The notes beneath the pieces were generated by a model that saw only the letters and a list, made by a program, of their open reading frames with translations, was not told the DNA's origin and ran no database searches. From positions 1 through 56,905 of the forward strand of contig CANJPY010000021.1 in the NCBI GenBank assembly GCA_947476255.1: a stretch of DNA of 56,905 bases, given 5' to 3'. Positions 29,551-39,812 of this stretch are shown piece after piece (positions within the stretch are counted from its first letter, which is position 1; each line of letters starts with the position of its first letter). The stretch is from Chthoniobacteraceae bacterium. Lineage in GTDB: Bacteria; Verrucomicrobiota; Verrucomicrobiia; Chthoniobacterales; Chthoniobacteraceae. The translations under genes and the position numbers were made by a program.

Positions 29551-31965
29551 ATGGACGCCCGCTCTGGCCCAGACCTCTCCTCCCTCTGGGAAAACGCACC
29601 CTCTCCCCTGTGGGTAGGCGCCGCTTCCGGGCTCTGCGTTGCAGTCAATCCGGCCCTTTGCCGGTTGCTGGGTGTTTCTGCAGAGGCTCTTCTCGAACGT
29701 GGATGGGTTGATTTGCTAGACCCTCTTCTCAAAGAATCCGTCCTCCATTGGCTTCACGAACAAAGACCAAACAGCCTGCGCTTCAGAGCGAACCTGCGCA
29801 TACACGCACGCGGGCGCCTGCGCACATTCCGCGCAACCGCGCGCAAGCATCCCGGCCGACTCTCAACGGAGCCACACTGGATCATCTCCCTCAGACTCTG
29901 CCCGGAGCCTCTAAAAGCCCCCCACTCCCCCCCCTCTAAGGCGTTTCAAGAAACCACGGAGCTCACAGAGGAACCGCTCCGTCTTTGCTTTGAACATGCG
30001 CCGGTGGGACTGGGATTCCTCGATCTTCATCTTCGCTGTATCCGCTCCAACCCTGCCTTTTGCCAGATTCTCACCAATCGTGAGCATGGAATCGACGGCA
30101 CGGACCTCCCCTCCATCCTCGGCCAAAAAATCCCCCCTGAAGCCGCCAGCGAAATTGAACGCGTTTGCAAGCAAACCCTCCTCTCGGGCGCTCCCCACGT
30201 CCTGCATGGCTGGCCCGTAAAACCCTCGCACTCTGAGGCACCCTCCCGAGTCGCGGACTGGGAAATACGGCGCATTCAAACGACAGAAAACATTCCGGTG
30301 GGACTGCTGGTCAGCATCAACGATGTCACCGAGCAGAAATTGACCGAAGAAAGACTGCGCCTTCTCGCCAGTATTCTGGAGTCGACTCCGGACTTTGTCG
30401 CAATCCTCTCTCCAGAGGGAAATGTTCTCTACCTAAACAAGGCAGCCAGGGAGGCTGCCCAAAAAGACCCGGACAGCTCGGTTCAGGCTCTACACATGAG
30501 TGAACTGCACCCCGAATGGGCCTGGAGACTTCTTGAATCCGAGGGGCTTCCGAGCGCCTTACAGGAAGGAAACTGGGAAGGAGAAACCGCATTTTCACCC
30601 GCACAGGGGGAACCCATACGCGTCTCTCAAATTCTCTGTTCCCATAAGAATGAAGCCGGTGAGGTGGAGTTTCTCTCCACCATTTTACGAGACATCACGG
30701 AATCTTTGGACATCCGCGAGCAGTTGGCCAAAGCCCAGGAACAATTTAAACTGACAGCAGAAGAAAAATCCACCGAACTCGCTGCCGTCAGCGCTCTTAT
30801 TCGGGACCAAGCAAGCAGGCAAACAGAGGCGGCAAACAGCGCAAAAAACGCCTTCCTGTCTCGTATCAGTCACGAACTGCGCACTCCTCTTAATGCAATC
30901 CTTGGGTTTACACAACTACTCAAACTGGAGAGCCCAAACACGTCACAAATAGAGAGTATCGGCCACATCACACGCGCTGGCAGACACCTCCTCGCTCTCA
31001 TTAACGAGTTGCTCGATATCGCACAAATCGAGTCCGGACGCTTGGCTCTCAACCTCGAACCTCTGGAGCTCAATGCTTTTCTGCGGAATTGCGTCGAAAT
31101 GATGCGCCCCATCGCCGCAAGCAGTAGCGTTGACCTCCAATTTGTGGCCCGAGACAAAGCCTTTTACGCCCGAGGAGACAAACTCCGCCTCAAACAGGTG
31201 GTCCTCAACTTCCTTTCCAATGCCATCAAGTACAATAACGAAGGAGGCATGGTCCTTGTCAGCCTCCGACTCACTCCGGCGCGTGTCCGCTTTGAAGTGC
31301 GCGACACAGGCCCGGGTATTCCTGTGGAAAAACGCAATCTCCTCTTCAAACCCTTCGAGCGACTGGGCGCGGAATCTGGCGAGATCGAAGGCACAGGCAT
31401 CGGCCTCGCTCTCTCCAAAGGACTGATCGATGCCATGGGGGGCTCCATTGGCCTCGAAAACCCAGACGGCGGCGGTTGCGTTTTCTGGGCGGAACTTCCA
31501 GTCGCCGACCCCTCGGAGCAAGAACAGCTCAGAGTGGAAATACTCCCACCCAGTCTGGCTGCGCCTCTCCCCAAAACAGGGGCTCCAGCGCCGAGAATCC
31601 TCGTCATTGAATCGCAGGACTTTGACCTGCAACTTCTGGAAAAACTTCTTCGCTCAAAATACCCTGCGGGTGAAATCCTCAGCGCAATGCAAGGGGACTT
31701 GGGCCTCGAACTTGCCCTCGAACACCATCCGGAACTTGTTTTCCTCGATGTCCTGCTTCCCGACCTGACTCCCCACCAATTCCTCACGCGCCTGCGCCAC
31801 GCCTCCGCTCAGACCAACCCCCAAATCGTGCTTCTCGGGAGTGATCTCAGTAGTCACGAGTTTCGGACACTCAGAGAGATGCATCCTTTCGAAGTCCTCC
31901 TTAAACCTTATCACCCCGAGGAATTGCTCCGGTTGCTACATACCCTTTACCCAAAAAAAGATTGA
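29551..31965 (+). CDS. Hybrid sensor histidine kinase (multi-PAS, HisKA, HATPase, degenerate receiver)
   Basis: The protein has 804 residues from ATG 29551; an earlier in-frame start at 29458 lies in non-conserved sequence. It is cytosolic, with no membrane helix. Three PAS-like domains (about 10-110, 150-275, 285-395) precede HisKA with SHELRTPLNAIL (His441) and an HATPase with N-box LKQVVLNFLSNAIKYN, DTGPGIP and EGTGIGLALSKG. The C-terminal receiver-like domain (about 680-800) has FLDVLLPD with an Asp and a Lys in LLKPY, but strand one reads VIESQDFD, so the acidic pair is altered. No partner regulator is adjacent. Input is unknown; soluble PAS suggests an internal signal. Confidence 0.88.
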   Translation: MDARSGPDLSSLWENAPSPLWVGAASGLCVAVNPALCRLLGVSAEALLERGWVDLLDPLLKESVLHWLHEQRPNSLRFRANLRIHARGRLRTFRATARKHPGRLSTEPHWIISLRLCPEPLKAPHSPPSKAFQETTELTEEPLRLCFEHAPVGLGFLDLHLRCIRSNPAFCQILTNREHGIDGTDLPSILGQKIPPEAASEIERVCKQTLLSGAPHVLHGWPVKPSHSEAPSRVADWEIRRIQTTENIPVGLLVSINDVTEQKLTEERLRLLASILESTPDFVAILSPEGNVLYLNKAAREAAQKDPDSSVQALHMSELHPEWAWRLLESEGLPSALQEGNWEGETAFSPAQGEPIRVSQILCSHKNEAGEVEFLSTILRDITESLDIREQLAKAQEQFKLTAEEKSTELAAVSALIRDQASRQTEAANSAKNAFLSRISHELRTPLNAILGFTQLLKLESPNTSQIESIGHITRAGRHLLALINELLDIAQIESGRLALNLEPLELNAFLRNCVEMMRPIAASSSVDLQFVARDKAFYARGDKLRLKQVVLNFLSNAIKYNNEGGMVLVSLRLTPARVRFEVRDTGPGIPVEKRNLLFKPFERLGAESGEIEGTGIGLALSKGLIDAMGGSIGLENPDGGGCVFWAELPVADPSEQEQLRVEILPPSLAAPLPKTGAPAPRILVIESQDFDLQLLEKLLRSKYPAGEILSAMQGDLGLELALEHHPELVFLDVLLPDLTPHQFLTRLRHASAQTNPQIVLLGSDLSSHEFRTLREMHPFEVLLKPYHPEELLRLLHTLYPKKD

Positions 31966-32071
31966 ACGCATTTCCCCCCCGTTTGTCCCACGCACTGAAT
32001 CCCTCGGACGCGCCTTTCTCCTCCCCGTTCTTTGGAGCGTGCTGCGTGCCTTCACTCCAGTCTCCCTGCTT

Positions 32072-33001
32072 ATGATCAAAGTCGTCCATCTCACCAAGCG
32101 CTACCCAGGGTTCACAGCTGTGCGCGATATTTCCTTTGAAGTTGACAAGGGAGAGGTCGTCGGTTTCCTCGGGCCCAACGGCGCCGGAAAAAGCACCACC
32201 ATGCGCATGCTCACGGGCTACCTTCCCCCGACGTCGGGCCACGCCTCCATCGCCGGGTTTGATATCTTCGAACAATCCATCCAAGCCCGCCAGCATCTCG
32301 GATACCTCCCTGAAAGCACCCCCCTCTACCGCGATATGAGGGTCCATGAATACCTCCGCTACAGAGCCTCTCTCAAAGGCGTTGAAGGCTCGAAAATCAA
32401 GGACCGCGTCGGAGATGTGCTCGAAATGTGTGACTTGAAGGAAAAAGAACGCGCCCTGATCGGCACCCTCTCCAAAGGCCAAAAACAAAGGGTCGGACTC
32501 GCTGACGCCTTGGTTCATGACCCTGATTTGCTCATCCTCGACGAACCTACCATCGGCCTCGATCCCAACCAAATCCGGCAGGTGCGGGAGCTCATCAAAA
32601 ACCTCGCGCATCGGCGCACCGTTTTGATTTCGACGCACATTCTGCCCGAAGTCGAAATGATGTGTTCGCGTGTGGTGGTGATCCACAAGGGGCGCATCCG
32701 TGCCTCTGATACGCCTGAGAATCTGCTGCAAAAGCACCGCTCCGCGGGCGAAGTTCGCTTGGAACTCCAGAACGCGGGCGAGGATGTACACGCAAAGCTC
32801 GCGGCCCTTGCCGGAGTCAAGGACGTGCAGCACAAGAAGAGTGATCCCGATTCCCTCTTCCTCCTGCGCACCGAAGCAGAAGCGGACCCGACCGCTGAGA
32901 TTCTCAAACTCGCGGCTGACAATCACTGGAATGTACGCGGGATCGTGCGAAAAAAACCCTCGCTCGAAGACGTCTTTGTCGATCTGACCCAAGGCGAGTA
33001 G
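32072..33001 (+). CDS. ABC transporter ATP-binding protein (GldA-like)
   Basis: The protein has 309 residues from ATG 32072; the frame is open further upstream but overlaps the kinase gene. Walker A GPNGAGKST at 34-42, signature LSKGQ (variant of LSGGQ) near 133, Walker B LLILDEPTIGLD near 153 and STHIL with the switch His are present. The C-terminal extension is typical of ABC-2 exporters. With the next three genes it forms the ATPase/permease/GldG-like/DUF4340 cluster common in Verrucomicrobiota. Substrate unknown; Bacteroidetes GldA is linked to gliding and secretion, but no other gliding gene is here. Confidence 0.9.
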   Translation: MIKVVHLTKRYPGFTAVRDISFEVDKGEVVGFLGPNGAGKSTTMRMLTGYLPPTSGHASIAGFDIFEQSIQARQHLGYLPESTPLYRDMRVHEYLRYRASLKGVEGSKIKDRVGDVLEMCDLKEKERALIGTLSKGQKQRVGLADALVHDPDLLILDEPTIGLDPNQIRQVRELIKNLAHRRTVLISTHILPEVEMMCSRVVVIHKGRIRASDTPENLLQKHRSAGEVRLELQNAGEDVHAKLAALAGVKDVQHKKSDPDSLFLLRTEAEADPTAEILKLAADNHWNVRGIVRKKPSLEDVFVDLTQGE

Positions 33002-33058
33002 CCCTCCATTCCTCTCCGCTTTTTCCCGCCTTCATTAAAAATCCTTCGAACTTTCTTT

Positions 33059-33814
33059 ATGCGTACATTTCTGACCCTGCTCGGTCGCGAAGTGAAAAGT
33101 TTTTTCTACTCGCCCATCGCCTATGTGGTGCTCTTCTTCTTTCTCATCGCCACAGGGTTCAACTTCTACACAGGAGTCTCTTTTCTAAACCAAAGTCCCT
33201 CCGAGGTCACCGTTGTCGAGGCCGCCTTTAATACCGTCCTCTTCTGGTTTCCTTTTGTCCTCATTTTCCCCCTCATCACCATGCGCACCTACTCCGATGA
33301 GTTCCGCATGGGAACCATTGAAACACTGGCCACCGCTCCTGTGAGCGACTGGCAAATTGTCCTGTCAAAATTTCTAGGCGCCTTCTTTTTCTATGTCCTC
33401 ATTTGGGCGCCCAGTTTCCTCTACTTCGTCGCTTTTCAAGAAATCACCGGCAAGCAGGCGGCGCTGGCTGCCGGAGCCTTTGGCGGCAGTTACCTCCTCC
33501 TGCTGCTCATCGGCGCATTTTACGTCGCCCTAGGCTGCCTCGCCTCCGCCCTTACCAACGAACAAATCAACGCTGCCGTGATGACCTTCGTCGCCATCTT
33601 CGGGTTCTTCGTCACCGGCTTGCTCGGTTTTATTCTCAATTCCCCTAGTCCGGCCATTCGGGAAATCATCGCCTACTTTTCCGCGGTCGAACATATGGCC
33701 GACTTCTCCCGCGGCCTCATCGATAGCCGCCCTTTGATTTGGTACACGTCGATGACGGCCTTCGTCCTCTTCCTCAATCTTCAGGTTTTCCAATATCGGA
33801 AGTGGAAAGCTTAA
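33059..33814 (+). CDS. ABC-2 type permease (GldF-like)
   Basis: The protein has 251 residues and about six membrane helices (for example AYVVLFFFLIATGFNF and TVLFWFPFVLIFPLITM). The YSDEFRMGTIETLATAPVSD segment after the second helix is the ABC-2 coupling helix region. It follows the ATPase gene by 57 bases and precedes the GldG-like gene. Confidence 0.88.
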   Translation: MRTFLTLLGREVKSFFYSPIAYVVLFFFLIATGFNFYTGVSFLNQSPSEVTVVEAAFNTVLFWFPFVLIFPLITMRTYSDEFRMGTIETLATAPVSDWQIVLSKFLGAFFFYVLIWAPSFLYFVAFQEITGKQAALAAGAFGGSYLLLLLIGAFYVALGCLASALTNEQINAAVMTFVAIFGFFVTGLLGFILNSPSPAIREIIAYFSAVEHMADFSRGLIDSRPLIWYTSMTAFVLFLNLQVFQYRKWKA

Positions 33815-33850
33815 CCCCGGACACCTGCGCCGTTTCTTTCTTCGCCCACT

Positions 33851-35404
33851 ATGGACCAGTCCACAGCCTCTCCCTCCGAACCTCCCAAAAACTCCCCCTC
33901 GGAGTCCGGCAAGCCTCGCGCCTTCAACCGACTTGCCATTGGAATCAATGTCATCACTCAAATTGTAATTTTTTCGGCCATTATCATCATGGTCAATTAC
34001 GTCAATTTCCGACATTTCAAACGCTGGGACTTCTCCCGCAACCAGAAATACGCCCTCGCTCCACTCACCAAAAACCTGCTCTCCGGCTTGAAGAAACCCG
34101 TGAAAGCAGTCGTCTTTTTTCCCAGCTTCCAGGCCATCGCCCAAGACGTCGGCTCTTTGCTGCGCGAGTACGAATACGCCTCGGACAAAAAATTAACGGT
34201 CGAAGTCGTTGATCCTTACCGCAATCTGCTCCGAGCCAAAGAACTGTCGGAGAAATACAAGTTCGGCTCCAATGACAACATTGTGATTCTTGATTACGAG
34301 GGGAAATCCAAGTTTGTAAACGCCATGGACATGGCGGAGATGGACAATTCAGGTTCCATGTTCGGGCAGACCCCTTCCGTGCGCGCGTTCAAGGGGGAGG
34401 AAGCGCTCACCTCAGCTCTTCTCGAAATCACGGAAGAAAAACAAAGCAAAGTCTACTTCCTGACAGGCCACGGCGAACCCTCCCCCAACGCCCAAGACCT
34501 TGCCGCTTTCAGGAGCTTCATCGACCGACAAAACATCAAAGTCGAAACCTTAAACCTCAACAACGTGGACGAAGTGCCCTCAGACGCCTCAGCCATCGCC
34601 TTGGTTGGGCCCAAAGCAGATCTCTCCGAGAGGGAACTCAAACTCTTGTCTGATTACTGGACCGAACGGAATGGACGCCTCTTTCTCGCCATGCCCGGCA
34701 ACACCAAGACCCCGAGAACTGCCCAATGGCTGGCCACCATGGGAGTCAACCTCCAGCAGGATGTGGCGCTCAAAGCAGGGACGATGCTCGTCCTTCAGGG
34801 CGGACAACCCACCATTCGCAATGGCATCGTCACTGCCGCCACAGGCTTCACACCGCCCGCCACCAAGCCCGTCCTCAAAGACGCCGCGGAACTGGACCTC
34901 CAACTCGCCGGACTCACCCAATCCATCTCCATCGACGCCGCCAAGGCCGCCAGCGAAAAGATACGTGCAATCCCCCTCATCACCACGACCCCCGACTACT
35001 GGGGCGAAACTGAATTTAATCCCACCGCAGAACCCCAGGCCGTTAAAGACCCGCAGAAAGACCATTTGGGACCGCTCACACTTGCCGTCGCGCTCGAGCG
35101 CGGAGGCATCATGGATCCCCGCGTTAAGGTGGAAACAAGCAGAATGGTCCTCACAGGCAACGCCGCATTCCTCTCCAACGAAGGACTGCGCGTGTCTGAA
35201 GCAGGCTTGGACTTTGGAATCAATGCCTTGAACTGGCTCATCAATCGCGAACAACTGGCGGGAATTCCCCCAAAGTCAAAACAAGCAGTGAGTTTAAGTC
35301 TCAACGAAACACAAATGGGCCGTCTGGCTCTCGCCGTCGTTGGCATCATCCCCAGTACCGCCGCACTCATCGGCATCTTTGTCTGGTTGCGCCGCCGAAA
35401 GTAA
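33851..35404 (+). CDS. GldG-like ABC-associated protein
   Basis: The protein has 517 residues. An N-terminal membrane helix (about 27-50, IGINVITQIVIFSAIIIMV), a large extracytoplasmic domain with RWDFSRNQKYALAPLTK and YFLTGHGEPSP, and a C-terminal helix (LALAVVGIIPSTAALIGIFV) ending in RRRK. This is the ABC-type uncharacterised transport (GldG/PF09822-type) layout. It would be the exporter's membrane-bound accessory. Confidence 0.85.
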   Translation: MDQSTASPSEPPKNSPSESGKPRAFNRLAIGINVITQIVIFSAIIIMVNYVNFRHFKRWDFSRNQKYALAPLTKNLLSGLKKPVKAVVFFPSFQAIAQDVGSLLREYEYASDKKLTVEVVDPYRNLLRAKELSEKYKFGSNDNIVILDYEGKSKFVNAMDMAEMDNSGSMFGQTPSVRAFKGEEALTSALLEITEEKQSKVYFLTGHGEPSPNAQDLAAFRSFIDRQNIKVETLNLNNVDEVPSDASAIALVGPKADLSERELKLLSDYWTERNGRLFLAMPGNTKTPRTAQWLATMGVNLQQDVALKAGTMLVLQGGQPTIRNGIVTAATGFTPPATKPVLKDAAELDLQLAGLTQSISIDAAKAASEKIRAIPLITTTPDYWGETEFNPTAEPQAVKDPQKDHLGPLTLAVALERGGIMDPRVKVETSRMVLTGNAAFLSNEGLRVSEAGLDFGINALNWLINREQLAGIPPKSKQAVSLSLNETQMGRLALAVVGIIPSTAALIGIFVWLRRRK

Positions 35405-35485
35405 CCGGTCTCTTTTCAGTCAAACATTCTTCCCTTCGAGTTCAAGCGCTCAGGAATAGCTCCTTCTGTTACCCCTCTTCCCATC

Positions 35486-37297
35486 ATGAAACTTCGCACC
35501 ACTCTGGCGCTCGCGACGGTAGGCGGCGGCTTGTTTGCTTACATCTGGTTTGTAGACCGCCATCAATCCTCGACCAACGAGGCGACCCAAGCATCGACTA
35601 AAGTCCTGAAATTGGACCGCGATAAGGTCACCGGCATCAGCATTCGGAATTCCGGAACCCAACTGGAGCTGCGCAAAAAAGACGGGATCTGGAACATGGA
35701 ACAGCCGTTGACGGATCTTGGAGACTCCGCCGCGATCGAACAACTGCTGGGACTCGTGGCAAATCTCCGGCATGACTCCAAAATAAACCTCACGCCCGGG
35801 AAAGAAGCCGAACAACTCAAGGATTTTGGCGTCGCAGAATCCGAATTGTCCCTCAAATTAAAGCCCGAGTCCGGCAGTGAACTCGAACTGTTGGTGGGAA
35901 AAGACAGCGCCATTGAAGGCAAAATTTATGTCCGCCAAAAGGGACAGAATGCGGTGTACGTTGTCCGAAACGACCTGCGTACGCAGCTCATTAAAAAAAC
36001 CGACGATTTCCGAGACCACCGTCTTTCAGCAATTCCCTTTCAGAGTGTTCAAAAAATCACCGTTAAAACAAACGAGGGTGAAATCGATCTCGAACGCCAG
36101 AACCAACACTGGAACATCCTCAAACCCCTGCGGGCACGCGCGGCTGATGCAAAAATTAAAGACCTTCTCGCAGGCGTCCTCACTGCAACAGTCAGCCAAT
36201 TTCATCCAGAGACCCCCACTCCGGAACAAAGTCTGGCGGAACCCCGGGCAACGGTGACTCTGCAAGTCGAGGGCCAAAAAGAGCCCGTCATCCTCCAAGT
36301 GGGCGCGACTCCAAGCGGTGAGGAAAACAAAGACAAAACATTCGCGAAAATTTCCACCCGAAAAGCCGTCACCGTCATCCCCAACAAGGCACTCGACCCC
36401 ATCTTAAAGGCACGCCCGAACGACCTCCGCGACCGTAAGCTGCTGCGCTTCGAACCAGACATCGTCGACCGTATTACCATTCAAAATGCAGCCTCTCCCC
36501 CCATCCTCCTCGCACGCAAAGGTGAAACGTGGGTGCGCAAGGATGGAGACAAAGAGGCACCCGTGCGCGACGGCGTCGCATCCAAACTTTTAGCCGACCT
36601 CCAGACCGCCGAATCCATCAACTTTGTCGCAGATTTGGCCACCGACCTAGGCCAGTATGGTCTGGCCGCTCCCGCTGTCACCATACGTCTCGCCTCGTAC
36701 TCTTCCGAAAACACCCCGGAGTCCAAAGCGGGTGAAAAAATAATCACATCATTACTGATTGGCACGGTTGAAGCCGACGGTGGATACGTGAAACTTGAGG
36801 ACGAACCGTACGTAGTTGCAGCCCCACGGGCCTTCCTCGACTCCATTCCCGCGGATATCCTCCCGCTCCTCCCGCTCGCCACTCCAGAGGCCCTTTTCGA
36901 GCTCAAACCAGAATCCATCACAGGTCTGCAGTTCCACCAAAAGGACGCCGCCCCGATAAGCGTGGAAAAGAAAGATGGCTCATGGTCTCTCGCAGACGCC
37001 GGCACCGGAACACTCGATACGGACGCCGTGCAAAAAATCGAAGCTCATTTAGTCGCGCTCAAGGTGGGACGCATTTCTGATCCGACGGCCCTCGCACTCT
37101 TGAGCGAAAATCTGAACACTCAAGTCCTCTCGCTCAAAGTCAAAACCTCGCAGGAGGGCAAAGAGGAAACGCAGGAACTTCATCTTGGACTTCCGACAAA
37201 ACACGGCGAATTTCCTGTAAAACTCGCTGGCAAAGAGGAAGTTTTCCTGTTGAGTCCGGCGAGCAAAGAGATACTGGCGGGAAAAGTACTCCGCTGA
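35486..37297 (+). CDS. DUF4340 membrane-anchored protein
   Basis: The protein has 603 residues. One N-terminal anchor (TTLALATVGGGLFAYIWFV) is followed by two or three repeats of the DUF4340 pattern: LDRDKVTGISIRNSG...LRKKDGIWNMEQPL, a later one beginning VQKITVKTNEGEIDLERQN and another at FEPDIVDRITIQN. DUF4340 proteins always travel with GldF/GldG-like ABC genes. It is likely an extracytoplasmic partner. It closes the cluster and is followed by a possible terminator. Confidence 0.85.
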   Translation: MKLRTTLALATVGGGLFAYIWFVDRHQSSTNEATQASTKVLKLDRDKVTGISIRNSGTQLELRKKDGIWNMEQPLTDLGDSAAIEQLLGLVANLRHDSKINLTPGKEAEQLKDFGVAESELSLKLKPESGSELELLVGKDSAIEGKIYVRQKGQNAVYVVRNDLRTQLIKKTDDFRDHRLSAIPFQSVQKITVKTNEGEIDLERQNQHWNILKPLRARAADAKIKDLLAGVLTATVSQFHPETPTPEQSLAEPRATVTLQVEGQKEPVILQVGATPSGEENKDKTFAKISTRKAVTVIPNKALDPILKARPNDLRDRKLLRFEPDIVDRITIQNAASPPILLARKGETWVRKDGDKEAPVRDGVASKLLADLQTAESINFVADLATDLGQYGLAAPAVTIRLASYSSENTPESKAGEKIITSLLIGTVEADGGYVKLEDEPYVVAAPRAFLDSIPADILPLLPLATPEALFELKPESITGLQFHQKDAAPISVEKKDGSWSLADAGTGTLDTDAVQKIEAHLVALKVGRISDPTALALLSENLNTQVLSLKVKTSQEGKEETQELHLGLPTKHGEFPVKLAGKEEVFLLSPASKEILAGKVLR

Positions 37298-37308
37298 GGA
37301 ACCCTGGG

Positions 37309-37325
37309 AAAGCCCGTCGGGTTTT
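37309..37325 (+). terminator. Short hairpin with T-run after the ABC cluster
   Basis: AAAGCCC-GTC-GGGTTTT makes a 7-bp stem (one G-T pair) with a 3-base loop, ending in TTTT, 12 bases past the DUF4340 stop. It lies between convergent genes, where a terminator is expected. Confidence 0.45.
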
Positions 37326-37381
37326 CGGCGACCGCATTAAACCGGTTCACCCCTCCGCCGTAACGTTTTCACGCCCCTCTC

Positions 37382-38557
37382 CTAGGCTCTATTCGCCCCC
37401 AGCGCTTCCCCCAAGATTTCAGACACACGGGTCAACTCCTCGTGTGTGTTATAAAAATGGGGACTGAACCGCAGGAACTCCTTCCCTGAACGGTCATGCC
37501 GCAAGGATGCGCTCACGCCTTGAGCCTCTAAGAGGGCAAAAAGCTGGGAGGCACGCATCTGAGGATGCCAAACCGTGGTGATCCCGCTCGCATTATCCCC
37601 AGTGAGCGGCCCCAAAACATAAAAACCCAGAGCGCTCAACCGCTCCCACAAAAAAGCCTTCAACTCTAACAAGCGGAGAGCAATGCGATCAACTCCCTCG
37701 CCCAGCAACAACTCGAGGGCCGCCTTCATCCCATAAACGCCGCTCGCATTGAGCACGCCCGGCTCATAACGCTGCGCCGTTGGAACAAACTCGATGTGCT
37801 CCTGGCTCAAAAACCGGGGACTGTTGACATTCCAAGCACCCAATAATGTCGGACGCACTGTTTCAAAATGACGTTCCGCCACATACACAATCCCCATGGC
37901 CATCGGCCCCAACAACCACTTGTGGGCATCGGCACTCAACATGTCCACGTTCGCACGGCACACATCCAGTGGAAATGCCCCCAATGTTTGAATCGCGTCC
38001 AACGCGAACAAAATTCCCCGCCCACGCAAAAGAGCCCCAATGGCCTCCACGTCCAGCCTGTAACCCGTAAAAAAATGACAGCTCGCAAGCGCCACCAATC
38101 GCGTGCGAGCACTCAAGGCGGCCTCCACCAAGGCCGGAGTAACTTCCCCTGGCACCTCTGAGCGCAACCGCCTCACTAGGACACCCCGCCGCTCCAACTC
38201 GAGCCATGGATAAACGTTCGCCGGGTAATCATCTGCGTAACACACGACCTCGTCCCCTTCCTTCCAGTCCATTCCGTTGGCAAACAAACTCAACCCAAGC
38301 GACGTCGGCCCCAAGAGCGCGATCTCCTGCCAGCGCGCTCCGATAAGCTTGGCGGCAAGCTCCCGCGTTGTTCGAAAGTCCCGAAGGACCTCCGTAAACT
38401 CCTGCGGCATCCGTGCACTCTGCAAAGCATAGTCCGCCATCGCCTGCGCCACACTGCGGGGTAGAGCCGTTACCGCCGCATGCGCTAAAAAAATCTTCCC
38501 AGCACACACCGGAAATTCGCGCAATCGCGAAGCTTCATCAGAAAAAAATTCCGTCAT
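37382..38557 (-). CDS. Class V aminotransferase (cysteine desulfurase-like)
   Basis: The protein has 391 residues from ATG 38557 (MTEFFSDEASRLR); an in-frame ATG at 38641 adds a poor leader. It shows the PLP-lysine motif SADAHKWLLGP, the preceding LFALDAIQTLGAFPLD (cofactor Asp) and an N-terminal IFLAHAAVTALP, as in the class V family that includes NifS/SufS and kynureninase-like enzymes. The active-site Cys loop of cysteine desulfurases is not evident, so a general aminotransferase or lyase role is as likely. It follows the RelE/ParE-like gene by 49 bases on the same strand. Confidence 0.82.
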   Translation of the reverse strand: MTEFFSDEASRLREFPVCAGKIFLAHAAVTALPRSVAQAMADYALQSARMPQEFTEVLRDFRTTRELAAKLIGARWQEIALLGPTSLGLSLFANGMDWKEGDEVVCYADDYPANVYPWLELERRGVLVRRLRSEVPGEVTPALVEAALSARTRLVALASCHFFTGYRLDVEAIGALLRGRGILFALDAIQTLGAFPLDVCRANVDMLSADAHKWLLGPMAMGIVYVAERHFETVRPTLLGAWNVNSPRFLSQEHIEFVPTAQRYEPGVLNASGVYGMKAALELLLGEGVDRIALRLLELKAFLWERLSALGFYVLGPLTGDNASGITTVWHPQMRASQLFALLEAQGVSASLRHDRSGKEFLRFSPHFYNTHEELTRVSEILGEALGANRA

Positions 38558-38606
38558 TCCAAAAGCCCGTAAAATGCAGCGTCGCAGACCTCTAACAGGC
38601 CGTCCG

Positions 38607-38975
38607 CTACGAAACCCTCCGGGAAGCACGGCCCGCATCAATCAACTCCCAGAACTTTCTCTGTCCCGCCAGTTCCACATCCTCGCTCGGCATCGGAAGA
38701 GCCGCCCTGAAAAGGAAATCTCGGAAGGTATTTTTATGAAGCACCCTGTGAACCGTGATGCCCTCGCTCACTCGTTCAAAATAGATTCTATAATCCTTCA
38801 CCCGATACCGGAAAAGTTTCTTCCCCTCGCGCTCGATCACGCCAAACCGCTCGGGATCTGCTTTATCCAACTCTTCAGGCAGCACTTCAAAATCACACAG
38901 CAGATCCAACTGCAACTCGGTTGGCAAAGCAGCCATTTCGGCAGCACTGATATCATTGAACACAACCTGAAACAT
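38607..38975 (-). CDS. RelE/ParE-like protein, orphan
   Basis: The protein has 122 residues from ATG 38975; an upstream in-frame start at 39053 was not chosen because its leader is Gly/Arg-rich and unlike the family. The core KLFRYRVKDYRIYFERVSEGITVHRVLHKNTF has the strand pattern of RelE/ParE-type toxins (YRVxDYRIYF, VxRVxxK). The rest of the protein is longer than most toxins and no antitoxin gene is adjacent, so it may be a non-toxic relative. The family is a moderate call. Confidence 0.6.
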   Translation of the reverse strand: MFQVVFNDISAAEMAALPTELQLDLLCDFEVLPEELDKADPERFGVIEREGKKLFRYRVKDYRIYFERVSEGITVHRVLHKNTFRDFLFRAALPMPSEDVELAGQRKFWELIDAGRASRRVS

Positions 38976-39114
38976 AATCCTGCTGTCTGGTAAGGGACGC
39001 CCGCCCCCGTTAGAGCCCCGCGTCGTAGGTCCCTGGGGCACCAGTCTACGCAACGGGAATTAAAAAATTAAAACGATACAAATCCCCGCAGGTTCGCACC
39101 AGTCAGCTGGACGA

Positions 39115-39714
39115 TTACATCCCCCAGAGCCGCTTCGCTTCTCTGAACGCATCCACGGCATCCTTGGTGTTGCCATTGCGTTCGCAGACATAAGCAATTC
39201 CAATCCACGCTTCGGGCGAGTGGCTGTTGAGTCGCACCGCTTCCCGAAACGCCCTGAGAGCCGCCGTGTTCTGTTCTTCACGCAACAATTGGCGCCCCGC
39301 TTCGAGCGATGCCGCAGCCAACTTCCTTGCCTGAATCCGACGCGCAGCGGCCAACCGCTTCTTATTCGCCGCCACCCGCGCCGCCTCCACCACCCGGTCT
39401 GCCTTGTTTTCACCCTTGGCGGAAGAGTGCTCTACTGCAGTCGTTTTGGGCTTTTCAGAGGAAACCGAAGGCCTCAAATCAGACTTTTCCGCTGTTTTGC
39501 CCCCCGCTCCCGCACCGGAGGTCTTGGTCGCGGTCGTCTTTTTCGCCGTTGTCTTAGCTCCACTCGCGGACGCAGTCTTGATCGGCGCTTTCTCCACTGG
39601 CTTCGATGCTTTGTCTTCTGAAGGCGATTGCAGTACCACAGGAGAAAGACGGGCGCGCTGACAAGACACGGTCAGAAAAACAACCGCTAGAAAGAAAGAA
39701 AATCGGAGTTTCAT
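39115..39714 (-). CDS. TPR lipoprotein with Lys/Ala/Thr-rich linker
   Basis: The protein has 199 residues. The signal peptide ends in a lipobox (LTVSC, Cys18). A low-complexity Lys/Ala/Thr/Ser linker (about 25-120) is followed by two TPR-like helices pairs (LREEQNTAALRAFREAVRL and ERNGNTKDAVDAFREAKRL). It should be anchored to a membrane with a C-terminal protein-binding domain. No partner is known. Confidence 0.72.
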   Translation of the reverse strand: MKLRFSFFLAVVFLTVSCQRARLSPVVLQSPSEDKASKPVEKAPIKTASASGAKTTAKKTTATKTSGAGAGGKTAEKSDLRPSVSSEKPKTTAVEHSSAKGENKADRVVEAARVAANKKRLAAARRIQARKLAAASLEAGRQLLREEQNTAALRAFREAVRLNSHSPEAWIGIAYVCERNGNTKDAVDAFREAKRLWGM

Positions 39715-39812
39715 TGGGGCTTGCCAAAATTGACATCAATTCAAAACTTTTCTCAACCTCAATTTATGCGTGCCGCTCGACAAGACCCCAAAAGCCGTGA
39801 AAAATACACGCC